64,000 nucleotides of DNA from G963701675 sp963701675. GTDB taxonomy: Bacteria; Planctomycetota; Planctomycetia; Gemmatales; Gemmataceae. The first letter of the stretch is position 1, and each line of letters starts with the position of its first letter. This document shows, piece by piece, positions 56,444 to 64,000 of this stretch. A program made the translations under genes and the position numbers. The stretch covers positions 2,852,001 through 2,916,000 of the forward strand of contig OY969623.1 of the NCBI GenBank assembly GCA_963701675.1, given 5' to 3'. Under the pieces are notes generated by a model. That model did not search any database. It was given only the letters and a program-made list of their open reading frames with translations, and was not told the origin of the DNA.

Positions 56444-58578
56444 CTTGCGTTTCTTCTTCTCGCTTACGCGGAAGTCGAGCTGGCGGCGCTGTAGGTCGAC
56501 ACGGACGACGGCTACATGGACTTTATCACCCAGTCGATAACGGCGTTTGGTGCGGCGTCCGATCAAACTGTGTGATGCCTCGTCGAAGTAGTAATAATCA
56601 TCGGTCAGTGTGCTGATATGAATGAGGCCTTCGACGGGCAGTTTCTCCGCCTGGCCGAAGAAACCGTAATCGGCTACGCCGGTTATGACGACCTCGAACT
56701 CCAAGCCGATGCGAGTGCTAAGGTAAGTGAGCAACTTCAACTTGATCAATTCGCGCTCGGCGATTTCGGCCCGGCGTTCGGTCTTGCTGCAATGGTCTCC
56801 CAATGCAGCCAGCTCCGTCTCATCGCTGCCGATTTTCCCGCGCGCAACCAGCGCCCGAGCAGCCGATGAATCGTCAAATCCGGATAGCGACGAATCGGTG
56901 ACGTGAAATGACAGTAGGTGTCGCTGGCTAAGGCATAGTGGCCCTCTTCCTCGGGGCTATACTTGGCCTGTTTCAAGCTTCGAAGCAACGAGTAATGCAC
57001 GGCGTAGACTTCGGGCTGATCCGCCGATTGCGCCAGGATGCGCTGGAGCGTAAATCGGTCGGTTTCACGGCGAACCTTGTAGCCGAGGATATGGGCGAAT
57101 TCCGCGAACGCCTTCAGCTTGTTCGGGTCCGGCGCCGGATGGACGCGGCGAAGGAAGGGCACGCCAAGATCGGCAAGCTTTTCTGCCACGGCCTCATTGG
57201 CCGCCAGCATGAACTCTTCGATGATCTGATGGCTAACATCATGCTTGAGAAAATGAGCGCCGGTAACGCGTCCGTCCTTGTCATATTCGAGTTCCACTTC
57301 GGGCATGTTGAGTTCGAGCGCACCGCGCTTGATTCGCCGCTTACGCAGGATCATCCCTAAGTCGCGCATGCGCAGAAGAAGATCGTGAACATCGGCATCC
57401 AAGCCCACGGATTGCGCTCCGTGGGCTTCGCCCTCCAAAATCTCCGACACCTGCTCATAGGCGAATCGGCGGCGAACCCGAATGGCGCCGTTCGCAAATC
57501 GTACGGCGGTGCGCTGTCCGGTCGGTGTAAAGTCGATCTGCACGGTTTTAACGTAACGGAGCTTTCCTTGTTGCAGACTCGCCAGGCCGTTCGAGACTAT
57601 TTCCGGCAGCATCGGCAACACACGCTGCGGCAGGTACACGCTGGTGCCCCGCTTTCTGGCTTCTCGGTCGAGCGCGCCGCCCGGCGGGACGAAATGTGCC
57701 ACGTCGGCAATGTGAATTGTTAATAGCCAGTGCTTGGTCTTACTATCGAGGACCACGGAAACTGCGTCATCGAAATCGTGCGCATCGGCGGGATCGATGG
57801 TAATAATCGTGTCGCTGGTGAAGTCTTCGCGGCCTGCCAGATCGGTGTCGTCAAACTCAGCGGCGGCTCGTCGCGCTTCCTCGAGTGCGTCCTCTGGAAA
57901 CTTATCGGGCAACCCGAAGCCCCGGATGATCGAGAGCAGATCGACGCCGGGTTGGCCGTGGGGGCCCAGCACTTCGGTGATTACGCCCTCGCCGCGGTCC
58001 TCCGGTGTCGGAAAGCGCAGCATTTCGAAAACGACTTTGTCTTCCGAGCGCACGCCCTTCGCTCCAGGGTCGCCCACGAAAATGCTGTGACTGAAAACGG
58101 TGCCGTCGACACGCACGTATCCTTGGCCATCGCGCTCGAAGTATGTGCCGACAAATTGACGCGTCGCCCGTTCCAGGACTTGCGTTATGCGCCCAGCCGG
58201 TCCAAGCCCGGCACGGCGCGGCTGTTTCGTGATCTTGACGAGCACTTCGTCACCGGTGACCGCATCGTGCGTGTCAGCTTCTCGGACGTAAATCTCCGGC
58301 CCGGTCGTGCCGTCGACGGCATGGGGACGAACGAATCCGAAACCGGCCGTCGCACGCCGGAAAATCCCGACCGCGGTTCCGTGCGGTGGCGAAGGCCGAA
58401 TGACGTTGTTCTTTCCAACTTCGACGCGACCCTGCTGGATCAGGTCTTTCAAGATGCGGCGGAAATCACGGTGATCTTCGGTCGGTACGCCGAGCTTCCG
58501 CGCCAGCGCCTTCGCCTTGATAGGCTGGTAGGTCTTCCGCGAGATCGCGGCCATGATTTGTTGTTCAAGGTCCGGCAT
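56438..58578 (-). CDS. rnr: ribonuclease R, one frameshift
   Basis: A processive 3'-to-5' exoribonuclease. A winged-helix start (LARKLGVPTEDHRDFRRILK), cold-shock domains, then the RNB catalytic core with IDPADAHDFDDAVSV (four metal-binding Asp) and HYALASDTYCHFTSPIRRYP. The frame breaks at about 56854, where GGGG read as GGG switches frames; the continuation ALVARGKIGSDETELAALGD leads to the S1 domain (FEVVITGVADYGFFGQA) and a Lys/Arg-rich tail. About 713 residues when joined. Confidence 0.92.
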
Positions 58579-58586
58579 GGTTTGAA

Positions 58587-59597
58587 TTAATCGACGGATT
58601 CAAGCGTCGCGGAGTAATGAGGTTCGGAGCCTTCGACAGTGCCCTTGAAGAGCCGACGCTGTGTTTGAGGATTGAAAGGCGTCCACGATGATGTCGCGTT
58701 CGGGTCTTCGCGGATGTCGCGCGTGAAGCTATGCACCTTGGCGTCAAAATTATCAAGATGGTGAAGCGCGATCGCTTCCGGTGTCATCGGTAAGCGCGGA
58801 CTCCCATATTCATAGCTTCCGTGGTGGCTCAGAATCATGTGCTTCAGTCGCAGGAGCAATTCCACTGGGAACGGCTCGCCGGTCAAGTCGGGGACATGGG
58901 CCGCCTTTTCGTTCAGCATCTCGACACCGATGATCAAGTGTCCAACAAGCTGTCCTTCGTCGGTGTAGCCGAAAGTCCGGCCGTAGCTCAATTCTCTGAC
59001 TTTGCCGATGTCGTGCAGAAACACTCCCGCCAGGAGCAAGTCACGGTCAAGCTCCGGATAGACTGGTGCGATGCGATCCGCGGCGTCGAGTAAGGTGACG
59101 ACGTGTTCGAGTAATCCGCCGAGGTAAGCATGGTGATTTCGGATGCCGGCCGGGGCTTTACAAAGATCCTGCACGAAGCGCTCGTCCATAAGGAAACATT
59201 CGACCAGCGCTCGGAGGTGCGGGTTTCCAAGCTTCAACAAGTAGCCCCGAAGCCGCTCCATGAGCTTGCTGACATCGTGCTCGGTGTGCGGCAGAAAATC
59301 AGCAAGGTCGATCTTCTCCGTCTCGGTGCGGTCAATGTGGGAAAGGATCATTTGCAAGGCGCCTTGGAAGAGCTGTACCTTGCCCTTGATGAACAAGAAA
59401 TCGCCGGACTCGAAAGTACGAAAAAGTTGCTCCCCCGCGTTCCACATGCGTGCGCTCATGGCGCCGGTGCGGTCGCGAAGTTCGACCTGAAGATAGAGAT
59501 TGCCGTTGCGATTGGCCCGAAGCTGTTTATCGGTAACGAGGTAGATTTCCTCGATGGAGTCGCCATCGGTCATTTGTTGCACGAATTGCCGTCCCAT
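58587..59597 (-). CDS. 3'-5' exoribonuclease, YhaM/CBF1 type
   Basis: A 336-residue protein. An N-terminal OB fold (LYLQVELRDRTGAMSARMWN) is followed by an HD domain with H165 (LLEHV) and H195-D196 (FLHDIGKVREL), then HMILSHHGSYEYGSPRLP, the metal-binding set of YhaM. It lies eight bases upstream of rnr on the same strand, so two RNA-decay exonucleases are co-expressed. Confidence 0.87.
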   Translation of the reverse strand: MGRQFVQQMTDGDSIEEIYLVTDKQLRANRNGNLYLQVELRDRTGAMSARMWNAGEQLFRTFESGDFLFIKGKVQLFQGALQMILSHIDRTETEKIDLADFLPHTEHDVSKLMERLRGYLLKLGNPHLRALVECFLMDERFVQDLCKAPAGIRNHHAYLGGLLEHVVTLLDAADRIAPVYPELDRDLLLAGVFLHDIGKVRELSYGRTFGYTDEGQLVGHLIIGVEMLNEKAAHVPDLTGEPFPVELLLRLKHMILSHHGSYEYGSPRLPMTPEAIALHHLDNFDAKVHSFTRDIREDPNATSSWTPFNPQTQRRLFKGTVEGSEPHYSATLESVD

Positions 59598-59724
59598 GCG
59601 TCCTGCCTTTTCCTAGTATCTTGTTCCGCGGACCTGACTTGGAAAGTTATACGAACGGCATGACGGCCGTCGAATGCGGTTTCGAGTTGCATTCGAGCCG
59701 TGGTAATCCTATCTTGAGGTCGCC

Positions 59725-61194
59725 ATGACCACCAAGAACATCCTGGCGTTTGACCTCGGCGCCGAAAGCGGACGCGGGATTCTCGGTCGATTCGATGGGA
59801 AACGACTCGCCCTCGACGTTGTCCATCGCTTTCCAAACGGCCCGGTGCGCACGTTGGACACGTTGCATTGGGACGTTTTGCACCTCTACTCCGAAATGCA
59901 GAATGCCTTGCGAAAGGTAGCGACGGAGTTTGGCGGCGCGGCGTCGATCGGCGTCGATACCTGGGGTGTCGACTTCGCCTTGCTCGGTCGCGGCGGCGCC
60001 CTTCTCGGCAATCCGCGTCATTACCGTGATCCCCACACCGAAGGCATCATGGAGGAGGTTTTCGGTCGCGTTTCACGCGAGGAGATTTTTCGGAAGACCG
60101 GTGCTCAGTTCATGCGATTCAACACGTTGTTTCAACTGGCGGCGCTGAAACGAGACAAGTCGCCGTTGCTGGACGCCGCCGAATCGTTATTGTTCATGCC
60201 GGACTTGTTCCACTTTTGGCTCACCGGAATCAAGGTCAACGAGTATACCGACGCCAGCACGAGCCAAATGCTCGATCCGTGCACCAGGAGCTGGGCATTC
60301 GATTTGCTGAAGTCGGTTGGGATTCCAGAGAGACTGCCTGGTTCGCTTGTGCCACCGGGAACGGTGTTGGGACCGCTGCGGTCGGCCGTGGCAACCGAGA
60401 CCGGCTCGCAACCGGTGCCAGTGATCGCGCCCGCTACTCATGACACGGCCTCCGCCGTGGCCGCCGTTCCGGCGCAGGGGAATTCTTGGGCATACATAAG
60501 TTCCGGCACCTGGTCGCTCATGGGTGTAGAATTGAACGAGCCGCTCGTAAACGACGACGCTCTGCGGTACAACTTCACCAATGAAGGCGGCTTCGGCGGC
60601 ACCGTTCGATTTCTCAAGAACATCATGGGACTTTGGCTGGTGCAGGAATGCCGGCGAGCCTTCGAACGCAGTGGGCAGTCATTCACTTACGACGTGCTGT
60701 CACAACTTGCCGAGGCAGCACCGGGCGGCCGAAGTCTGGTGAATCCGGATGCTGACGAATTCTGGCTGCCACCGAACATGCCGGCCGCAATCGAGAGTTT
60801 CTGCCGCCGAACCGGTCAAACGGCGCCCGACGGACCCGGCGCCATTGTCCGTTGTGCCCTCGATAGTTTGGCGCTCCGTTATCGTTGGGTATTGGAACGT
60901 TTGCAGGACCTCACGGGTCGTCGACTCGACGTGATTCACATTGTCGGCGGAGGCAGCCAGAACTCACTTTTGTGTCAACTGGCTGCCGACGCATGCGACC
61001 GTGAAGTGATTGCCGGTCCGGTCGAGGCCACGGCGATCGGCAACGTGTTGGTTCAGGCAATCGGGCTCGGAGTAGTGGGCTCCCTCGATGAAGCCCGAGA
61101 GATCGTTCGACAATCATTCGAGGTGCGGTCATACACGCCCAAGACACCGGAAAAGTGGCAGGAACCGTACGACCGGTTCTTGGGGTTGCTGTGA
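59725..61194 (+). CDS. rhaB: rhamnulokinase (FGGY family)
   Basis: A 489-residue kinase that phosphorylates L-rhamnulose. The N-terminal ATPase fold starts NILAFDLGAESGRGILGRFD (the ESGR replaces the usual DxGT, as in rhamnulokinases). Substrate and hinge motifs include VDTWGVDFALL, PATHDTASAVAAV, SSGTWSLMGVEL and VIHIVGGGSQNSLLCQLAAD. No rhamnose isomerase or aldolase is nearby. It is probably monocistronic. Confidence 0.9.
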   Translation: MTTKNILAFDLGAESGRGILGRFDGKRLALDVVHRFPNGPVRTLDTLHWDVLHLYSEMQNALRKVATEFGGAASIGVDTWGVDFALLGRGGALLGNPRHYRDPHTEGIMEEVFGRVSREEIFRKTGAQFMRFNTLFQLAALKRDKSPLLDAAESLLFMPDLFHFWLTGIKVNEYTDASTSQMLDPCTRSWAFDLLKSVGIPERLPGSLVPPGTVLGPLRSAVATETGSQPVPVIAPATHDTASAVAAVPAQGNSWAYISSGTWSLMGVELNEPLVNDDALRYNFTNEGGFGGTVRFLKNIMGLWLVQECRRAFERSGQSFTYDVLSQLAEAAPGGRSLVNPDADEFWLPPNMPAAIESFCRRTGQTAPDGPGAIVRCALDSLALRYRWVLERLQDLTGRRLDVIHIVGGGSQNSLLCQLAADACDREVIAGPVEATAIGNVLVQAIGLGVVGSLDEAREIVRQSFEVRSYTPKTPEKWQEPYDRFLGLL

Positions 61195-61260
61195 CGAACC
61201 GCGTCTCGTCGTTATAATTGGATAGCTCAACGCCCGGACCCATGTAGGAGTTTCTAATTC

Positions 61261-62106
61261 ATGAGCGTTGTTCGCACTCATGCAAGGCATACCAACGGCG
61301 CCGCCTCTCCGCCGGCGCCGAAACCCGTCACCGTTCCGGACTTCTTGACGGCGCGCGCACGCGGAGTGAAGATGGCCTTGCTGACAGCGTACGATTACAC
61401 CACGGCAAAGCTCCTTGACGCCGCAGGCGTCGATGGCATTCTCGTCGGCGACTCTTTGGGCATGGTCGTGCAGGGTCAGGAACATTCGCTCAGCGTCACG
61501 CTGGATGAAGTTATCTATCACACCCGTTGCGTGGCGCGAGGCGTCCGCCGAAGCTTGTTGATTGCCGACATGCCGTTCATGAGTTACCAGGTGAGCCCAC
61601 AACAGGCCCTGGAGAACGCGGGGCGTTTAATTAAGGAAGCAGGCGCTCATGCGGTCAAGCTGGAAGGCGGCGTCCGTAGCGCCGCGGCCATTTCCGCCAT
61701 TACTTCCGCCGACATTCCCGTTATGGGTCATATCGGACTCACGCCACAGTCGGTGCGCCGGCTTGGCGGCTTTAGGGTGCAACGTAACGAGAGTCAATTG
61801 ATGGAGGACGCCATTGCCACGGAAAGGGCCGGGGCGTTCGCGATCGTCATCGAGTGTGTCCCGGCGGAGCTGGCCCAACGAATTACCGCATCAACTCACG
61901 TTCCAACTATCGGCATCGGCGCCGGGGCGGGCTGCGACGGGCAGATTCTGGTAACCCACGACATGCTCGGCCTGTACGAGGACATTCGGCCCCGGTTCGT
62001 CAAGGCATACGCCGAGCTTGGCGCCCAAGCCCGGGAGGCCGTCGAGGGGTATTGCCGTGAAGTCCGCGACGGAGCTTTCCCGGCGGACGCACACGGATTT
62101 CGCTAA
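61261..62106 (+). CDS. panB: 3-methyl-2-oxobutanoate hydroxymethyltransferase
   Basis: The first enzyme of pantothenate synthesis, adding a hydroxymethyl group to 2-oxoisovalerate. 281 residues. The signature MALLTAYDYTTAKLLDAAGV, GILVGDSLGMVVQG, IADMPFMSY and PVMGHIGLTPQSV are all present, as is GIGAGAGCDGQILVTHDMLG. A leader of about 20 residues precedes the conserved start of the fold. No panC or panD in the window. Confidence 0.95.
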   Translation: MSVVRTHARHTNGAASPPAPKPVTVPDFLTARARGVKMALLTAYDYTTAKLLDAAGVDGILVGDSLGMVVQGQEHSLSVTLDEVIYHTRCVARGVRRSLLIADMPFMSYQVSPQQALENAGRLIKEAGAHAVKLEGGVRSAAAISAITSADIPVMGHIGLTPQSVRRLGGFRVQRNESQLMEDAIATERAGAFAIVIECVPAELAQRITASTHVPTIGIGAGAGCDGQILVTHDMLGLYEDIRPRFVKAYAELGAQAREAVEGYCREVRDGAFPADAHGFR

Positions 62107-62109
62107 TCG

Positions 62110-63465
62110 TTACGGCCAAATGCCACGTGCAAGCGCGACGGTGGCCACACGTTCGATGGCGACGATAAACGCCGCGGTTCGGAGGTCCACGGGACCGCTA
62201 CTCGCTCGCTTCTTTCCCGTTGATTTCTTGGTTCTGCCGTCCGTTTTCTCCGGATGGTTGATCTCCGTCTGTGTGGCGATCACCGTGTCGGTCGCCCGCT
62301 CCATTTTGGTCTGAAGCTTGTGGTTGACTGCCTCTTCGTCCCACTGTTCGTTTTCGTTGTTCTGCACCCACTCGAAGTAACTAACACACACACCACCGGA
62401 GTTGGCGAGGATGTCGGGCAACACAGGTATTCCGCGCTCGAATAGGATGCGGTCCGCTGCTGGCGTGGTGGGGCCGTTGGCCGCTTCCGCAATCAGCCGG
62501 GCTTTGACTTGGGAAGCGTTACCCCCATGAATCTGATTCTCGAGGGCCGCGGGAATCAGCACGTCGCATGGCAGCGTCAGAAGTTCTTCAGTGGATAACG
62601 GCTTGCTACCGGGCGATTTCTCGACTGAGCCGGTCTCCGCCTTGTGCGAGAACAAGGCATCAAGGTCGAGTCCTTTGTCGTTGTGCGCACCGCCGCGCGA
62701 GTCGTTGACGGCGATGATTTTCGATCCGGCTGCGTGAAACAACTGCGCGGCAATGGCACCGGCGTTGCCGAATCCTTGAATCGCCACACGAGCGCCCGCC
62801 AGTTTGTCGAGTCCGGGAACGATGCCGCGTGACAGCGCGTGCCGCACGGCGAACAGACAGCCGCGCGCCGTCGCCTCGTTTCTCCCGAGCGACCCGCCGA
62901 TGTCGAGAGGTTTCCCCGTCACGACACCGAGGTTATTTCGGCCCGGGTGCATCATGGCGTAGGTATCGTAAATCCAAGCCATGGTCTTGCTATCGGTGTA
63001 GACGTCGGGCGCCGGAATATCCGTATATGGGCCGATCAAATCTCCTAGTGCAGTGGCGTAGCGCCGGGTGATGTGCCGCAATTCCCCCTCGCTAAGCTCC
63101 TTGGGATTGCACGCTACGCCGCCCTTAGCCCCGCCGAACGGCACGTCAATCACGGCGCATTTCCAACTCATCCACGATGCCAGGGCACGCACCTCATCCA
63201 CCGTGACCGCCGGATGGTAACGAATACCGCCCTTTCCCGGTCCGCGCACCATGCTGTGCAGCACCCGATGGCCGGTAAACATTCGCACGGAGCCGTCGTC
63301 CATTACGACGGGAAACTCGACAGTAACCGTGCGGACGGGCCGCTTCATGAATTCGATGAGGCCCGCTTTCAAATCGGGCAAGTACCCCACGGCGCGGTCG
63401 AACTGTTGCCCGGCAATGTGATACGGATTCAGATCTTCGTGCTGCTCGGCGGTACGGTTCTGCAT
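62110..63465 (-). CDS. gdhA: Glu/Leu/Phe/Val dehydrogenase
   Basis: A 451-residue NAD(P)-dependent amino-acid dehydrogenase, probably glutamate dehydrogenase. The catalytic Lys lies in PFGGAKGGVACNPK (K114), with other key lysines in GPGKGGIRYHP and MSWKCAV. The nucleotide site is AIQGFGNAGAIAAQL, and PDILANSGGVCVSYFEWVQN is typical. Near the C-terminus a Lys/Arg-rich insert (GRTKKSTGKKRASSG) interrupts the final helix region; it could be real or affected by sequence error. Convergent with panB, three bases apart. Confidence 0.9.
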   Translation of the reverse strand: MQNRTAEQHEDLNPYHIAGQQFDRAVGYLPDLKAGLIEFMKRPVRTVTVEFPVVMDDGSVRMFTGHRVLHSMVRGPGKGGIRYHPAVTVDEVRALASWMSWKCAVIDVPFGGAKGGVACNPKELSEGELRHITRRYATALGDLIGPYTDIPAPDVYTDSKTMAWIYDTYAMMHPGRNNLGVVTGKPLDIGGSLGRNEATARGCLFAVRHALSRGIVPGLDKLAGARVAIQGFGNAGAIAAQLFHAAGSKIIAVNDSRGGAHNDKGLDLDALFSHKAETGSVEKSPGSKPLSTEELLTLPCDVLIPAALENQIHGGNASQVKARLIAEAANGPTTPAADRILFERGIPVLPDILANSGGVCVSYFEWVQNNENEQWDEEAVNHKLQTKMERATDTVIATQTEINHPEKTDGRTKKSTGKKRASSGPVDLRTAAFIVAIERVATVALARGIWP

Positions 63466-63630
63466 ACAACGGCCCTTTCACGGTAGGATGAAACAGGATA
63501 CGTCAATCGCGGCGGAACCTCGTCGGACATTTGGCGGTACATAAGCTGAAGCGAATTCGTTGTATTGAGGATGCAAAAGAATCGCGCGCATTGCAAGTTT
63601 TTTATCATTTGGGGATTGAACGGACATCTC

Positions 63631-64000
63631 ATGAAACGGGCACTTGCAGCCTATACGGCACTGGTAGCGATCATGGGAACGCAGGGCGCCGATTGGCCCG
63701 GCTTCCTCGGGCCCAGAGGCGATGGCACGTCAGCGGAAACGGGAATCATCGCACCGTGGCCAAAGGACGGCTTGCGTATCGTGTGGCACAAGACGGTGGG
63801 CATGGGCTACGGCATGCCGTCGATAGCCAATGGACGCTTGTTCCTTTTCGATCGCCATGGCAATCAAGCGCGACTCACGTGCATGGATGCCAAGACGGGC
63901 AAGGAACTTTGGCGTTTCGAGTACCCGACGCGCTACACCGATGCGTTCGGTTACAACAACGGCCCGCGTGCCTGCCCGGTGATCGATGGCGACCGGGTTT
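63631..64000 (+). CDS. PQQ-like beta-propeller repeat protein, cut by the window end
   Basis: The first 123 residues of an exported protein. The ATG at 63631 starts a signal peptide (MKRALAAYTALVAIMGTQG), then DWPGFLGPRGDGTS, a motif common to planctomycete PQQ-propeller proteins, and the first blades (LTCMDAKTGKELWRFEYP). The frame is open to base 64000. Such proteins form an eight-bladed propeller; many lack bound PQQ and their role is structural or unknown. Confidence 0.82.
   Translation, partial: MKRALAAYTALVAIMGTQGADWPGFLGPRGDGTSAETGIIAPWPKDGLRIVWHKTVGMGYGMPSIANGRLFLFDRHGNQARLTCMDAKTGKELWRFEYPTRYTDAFGYNNGPRACPVIDGDRV

Overview
The window reads as a chromosomal stretch of a planctomycete, probably Gemmatales/Gemmataceae-like (inference). 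The basis is: an exported FG-GAP protein whose N-terminus carries the planctomycete-type motif LEVLEARTLPA; squalene-hopene cyclase next to hpnH; a Tat-exported Gfo/Idh/MocA protein; a PQQ-type beta-propeller protein; GYF-domain fusions; and base composition in the upper-50s percent GC by eye.

Layout. 0.3-1.8 kb: a methyltransferase and a metallophosphoesterase (minus). 2.3-6.4 kb: 2-oxoacid:ferredoxin oxidoreductase korA-korB flanked by two CBS-domain genes (plus). 6.4-14.1 kb (minus): squalene-hopene cyclase, hpnH, a purine/pyrimidine-type deaminase, dihydropyrimidinase, preT and preA, i.e. hopanoid synthesis followed by reductive pyrimidine breakdown. 14.4-16.7 kb: FG-GAP exported protein. 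16.7-35.3 kb (minus): a large translation/transcription locus that starts at a good sigma70-like promoter. Its order is tRNA-Thr, tRNA-Tyr, tRNA-Gly, tRNA-Thr, tuf, rpmG, tRNA-Trp, secE, nusG, rplK, rplA, rplJ, rplL, rpoB, rpoC, rpsL, a small zinc-ribbon gene, rpsG, fusA. The front end matches the thrU-tyrU-glyT-thrT-tufB order of E. coli. 35.4-47.4 kb: sugar transferase, an adaptor lipoprotein, a secreted alpha/alpha-toroid protein, a receiver-PAS-histidine kinase, an SPFH/zinc-ribbon pair, a divergent FHA-GGDEF / FHA-EAL cyclic-di-GMP pair, and an oxidoreductase. 47.8-51.7 kb (minus): an accessory cluster with an HNH nuclease, a 568-residue unknown protein carrying a HEPN-like C-terminal motif, a MazF-type toxin and several small antitoxin-like genes. 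52-55.3 kb: ribF, a NifU-like scaffold, exbB and two GYF-exbD genes. 55.3-63.5 kb: a TonB-like membrane protein, RNase R, a YhaM-type exoribonuclease, rhamnulokinase, panB and glutamate dehydrogenase. The last 370 bases begin a PQQ-repeat gene that runs off the end.

The most important caveat is that at least 13 genes, including essential ones (tuf, rpoC, rplA, fusA, rnr), are broken by small indels. Several fit loss of one base from a homopolymer run. I read these as consensus errors and report each gene as one locus spanning its frames; the apparent split rpoC should not be taken as biology.

The most unusual features are: (1) a set of intergenic hairpins whose arms are built from tandem 7-bp units, each hairpin with a different heptamer, four of them inside the tRNA/ribosomal operon; (2) the 568-residue HEPN-motif protein in the toxin-antitoxin/HNH cluster, a candidate undescribed defence or stress system; (3) the divergent FHA-coupled diguanylate cyclase/phosphodiesterase pair; (4) a SecE fused to an extra multi-span membrane domain.
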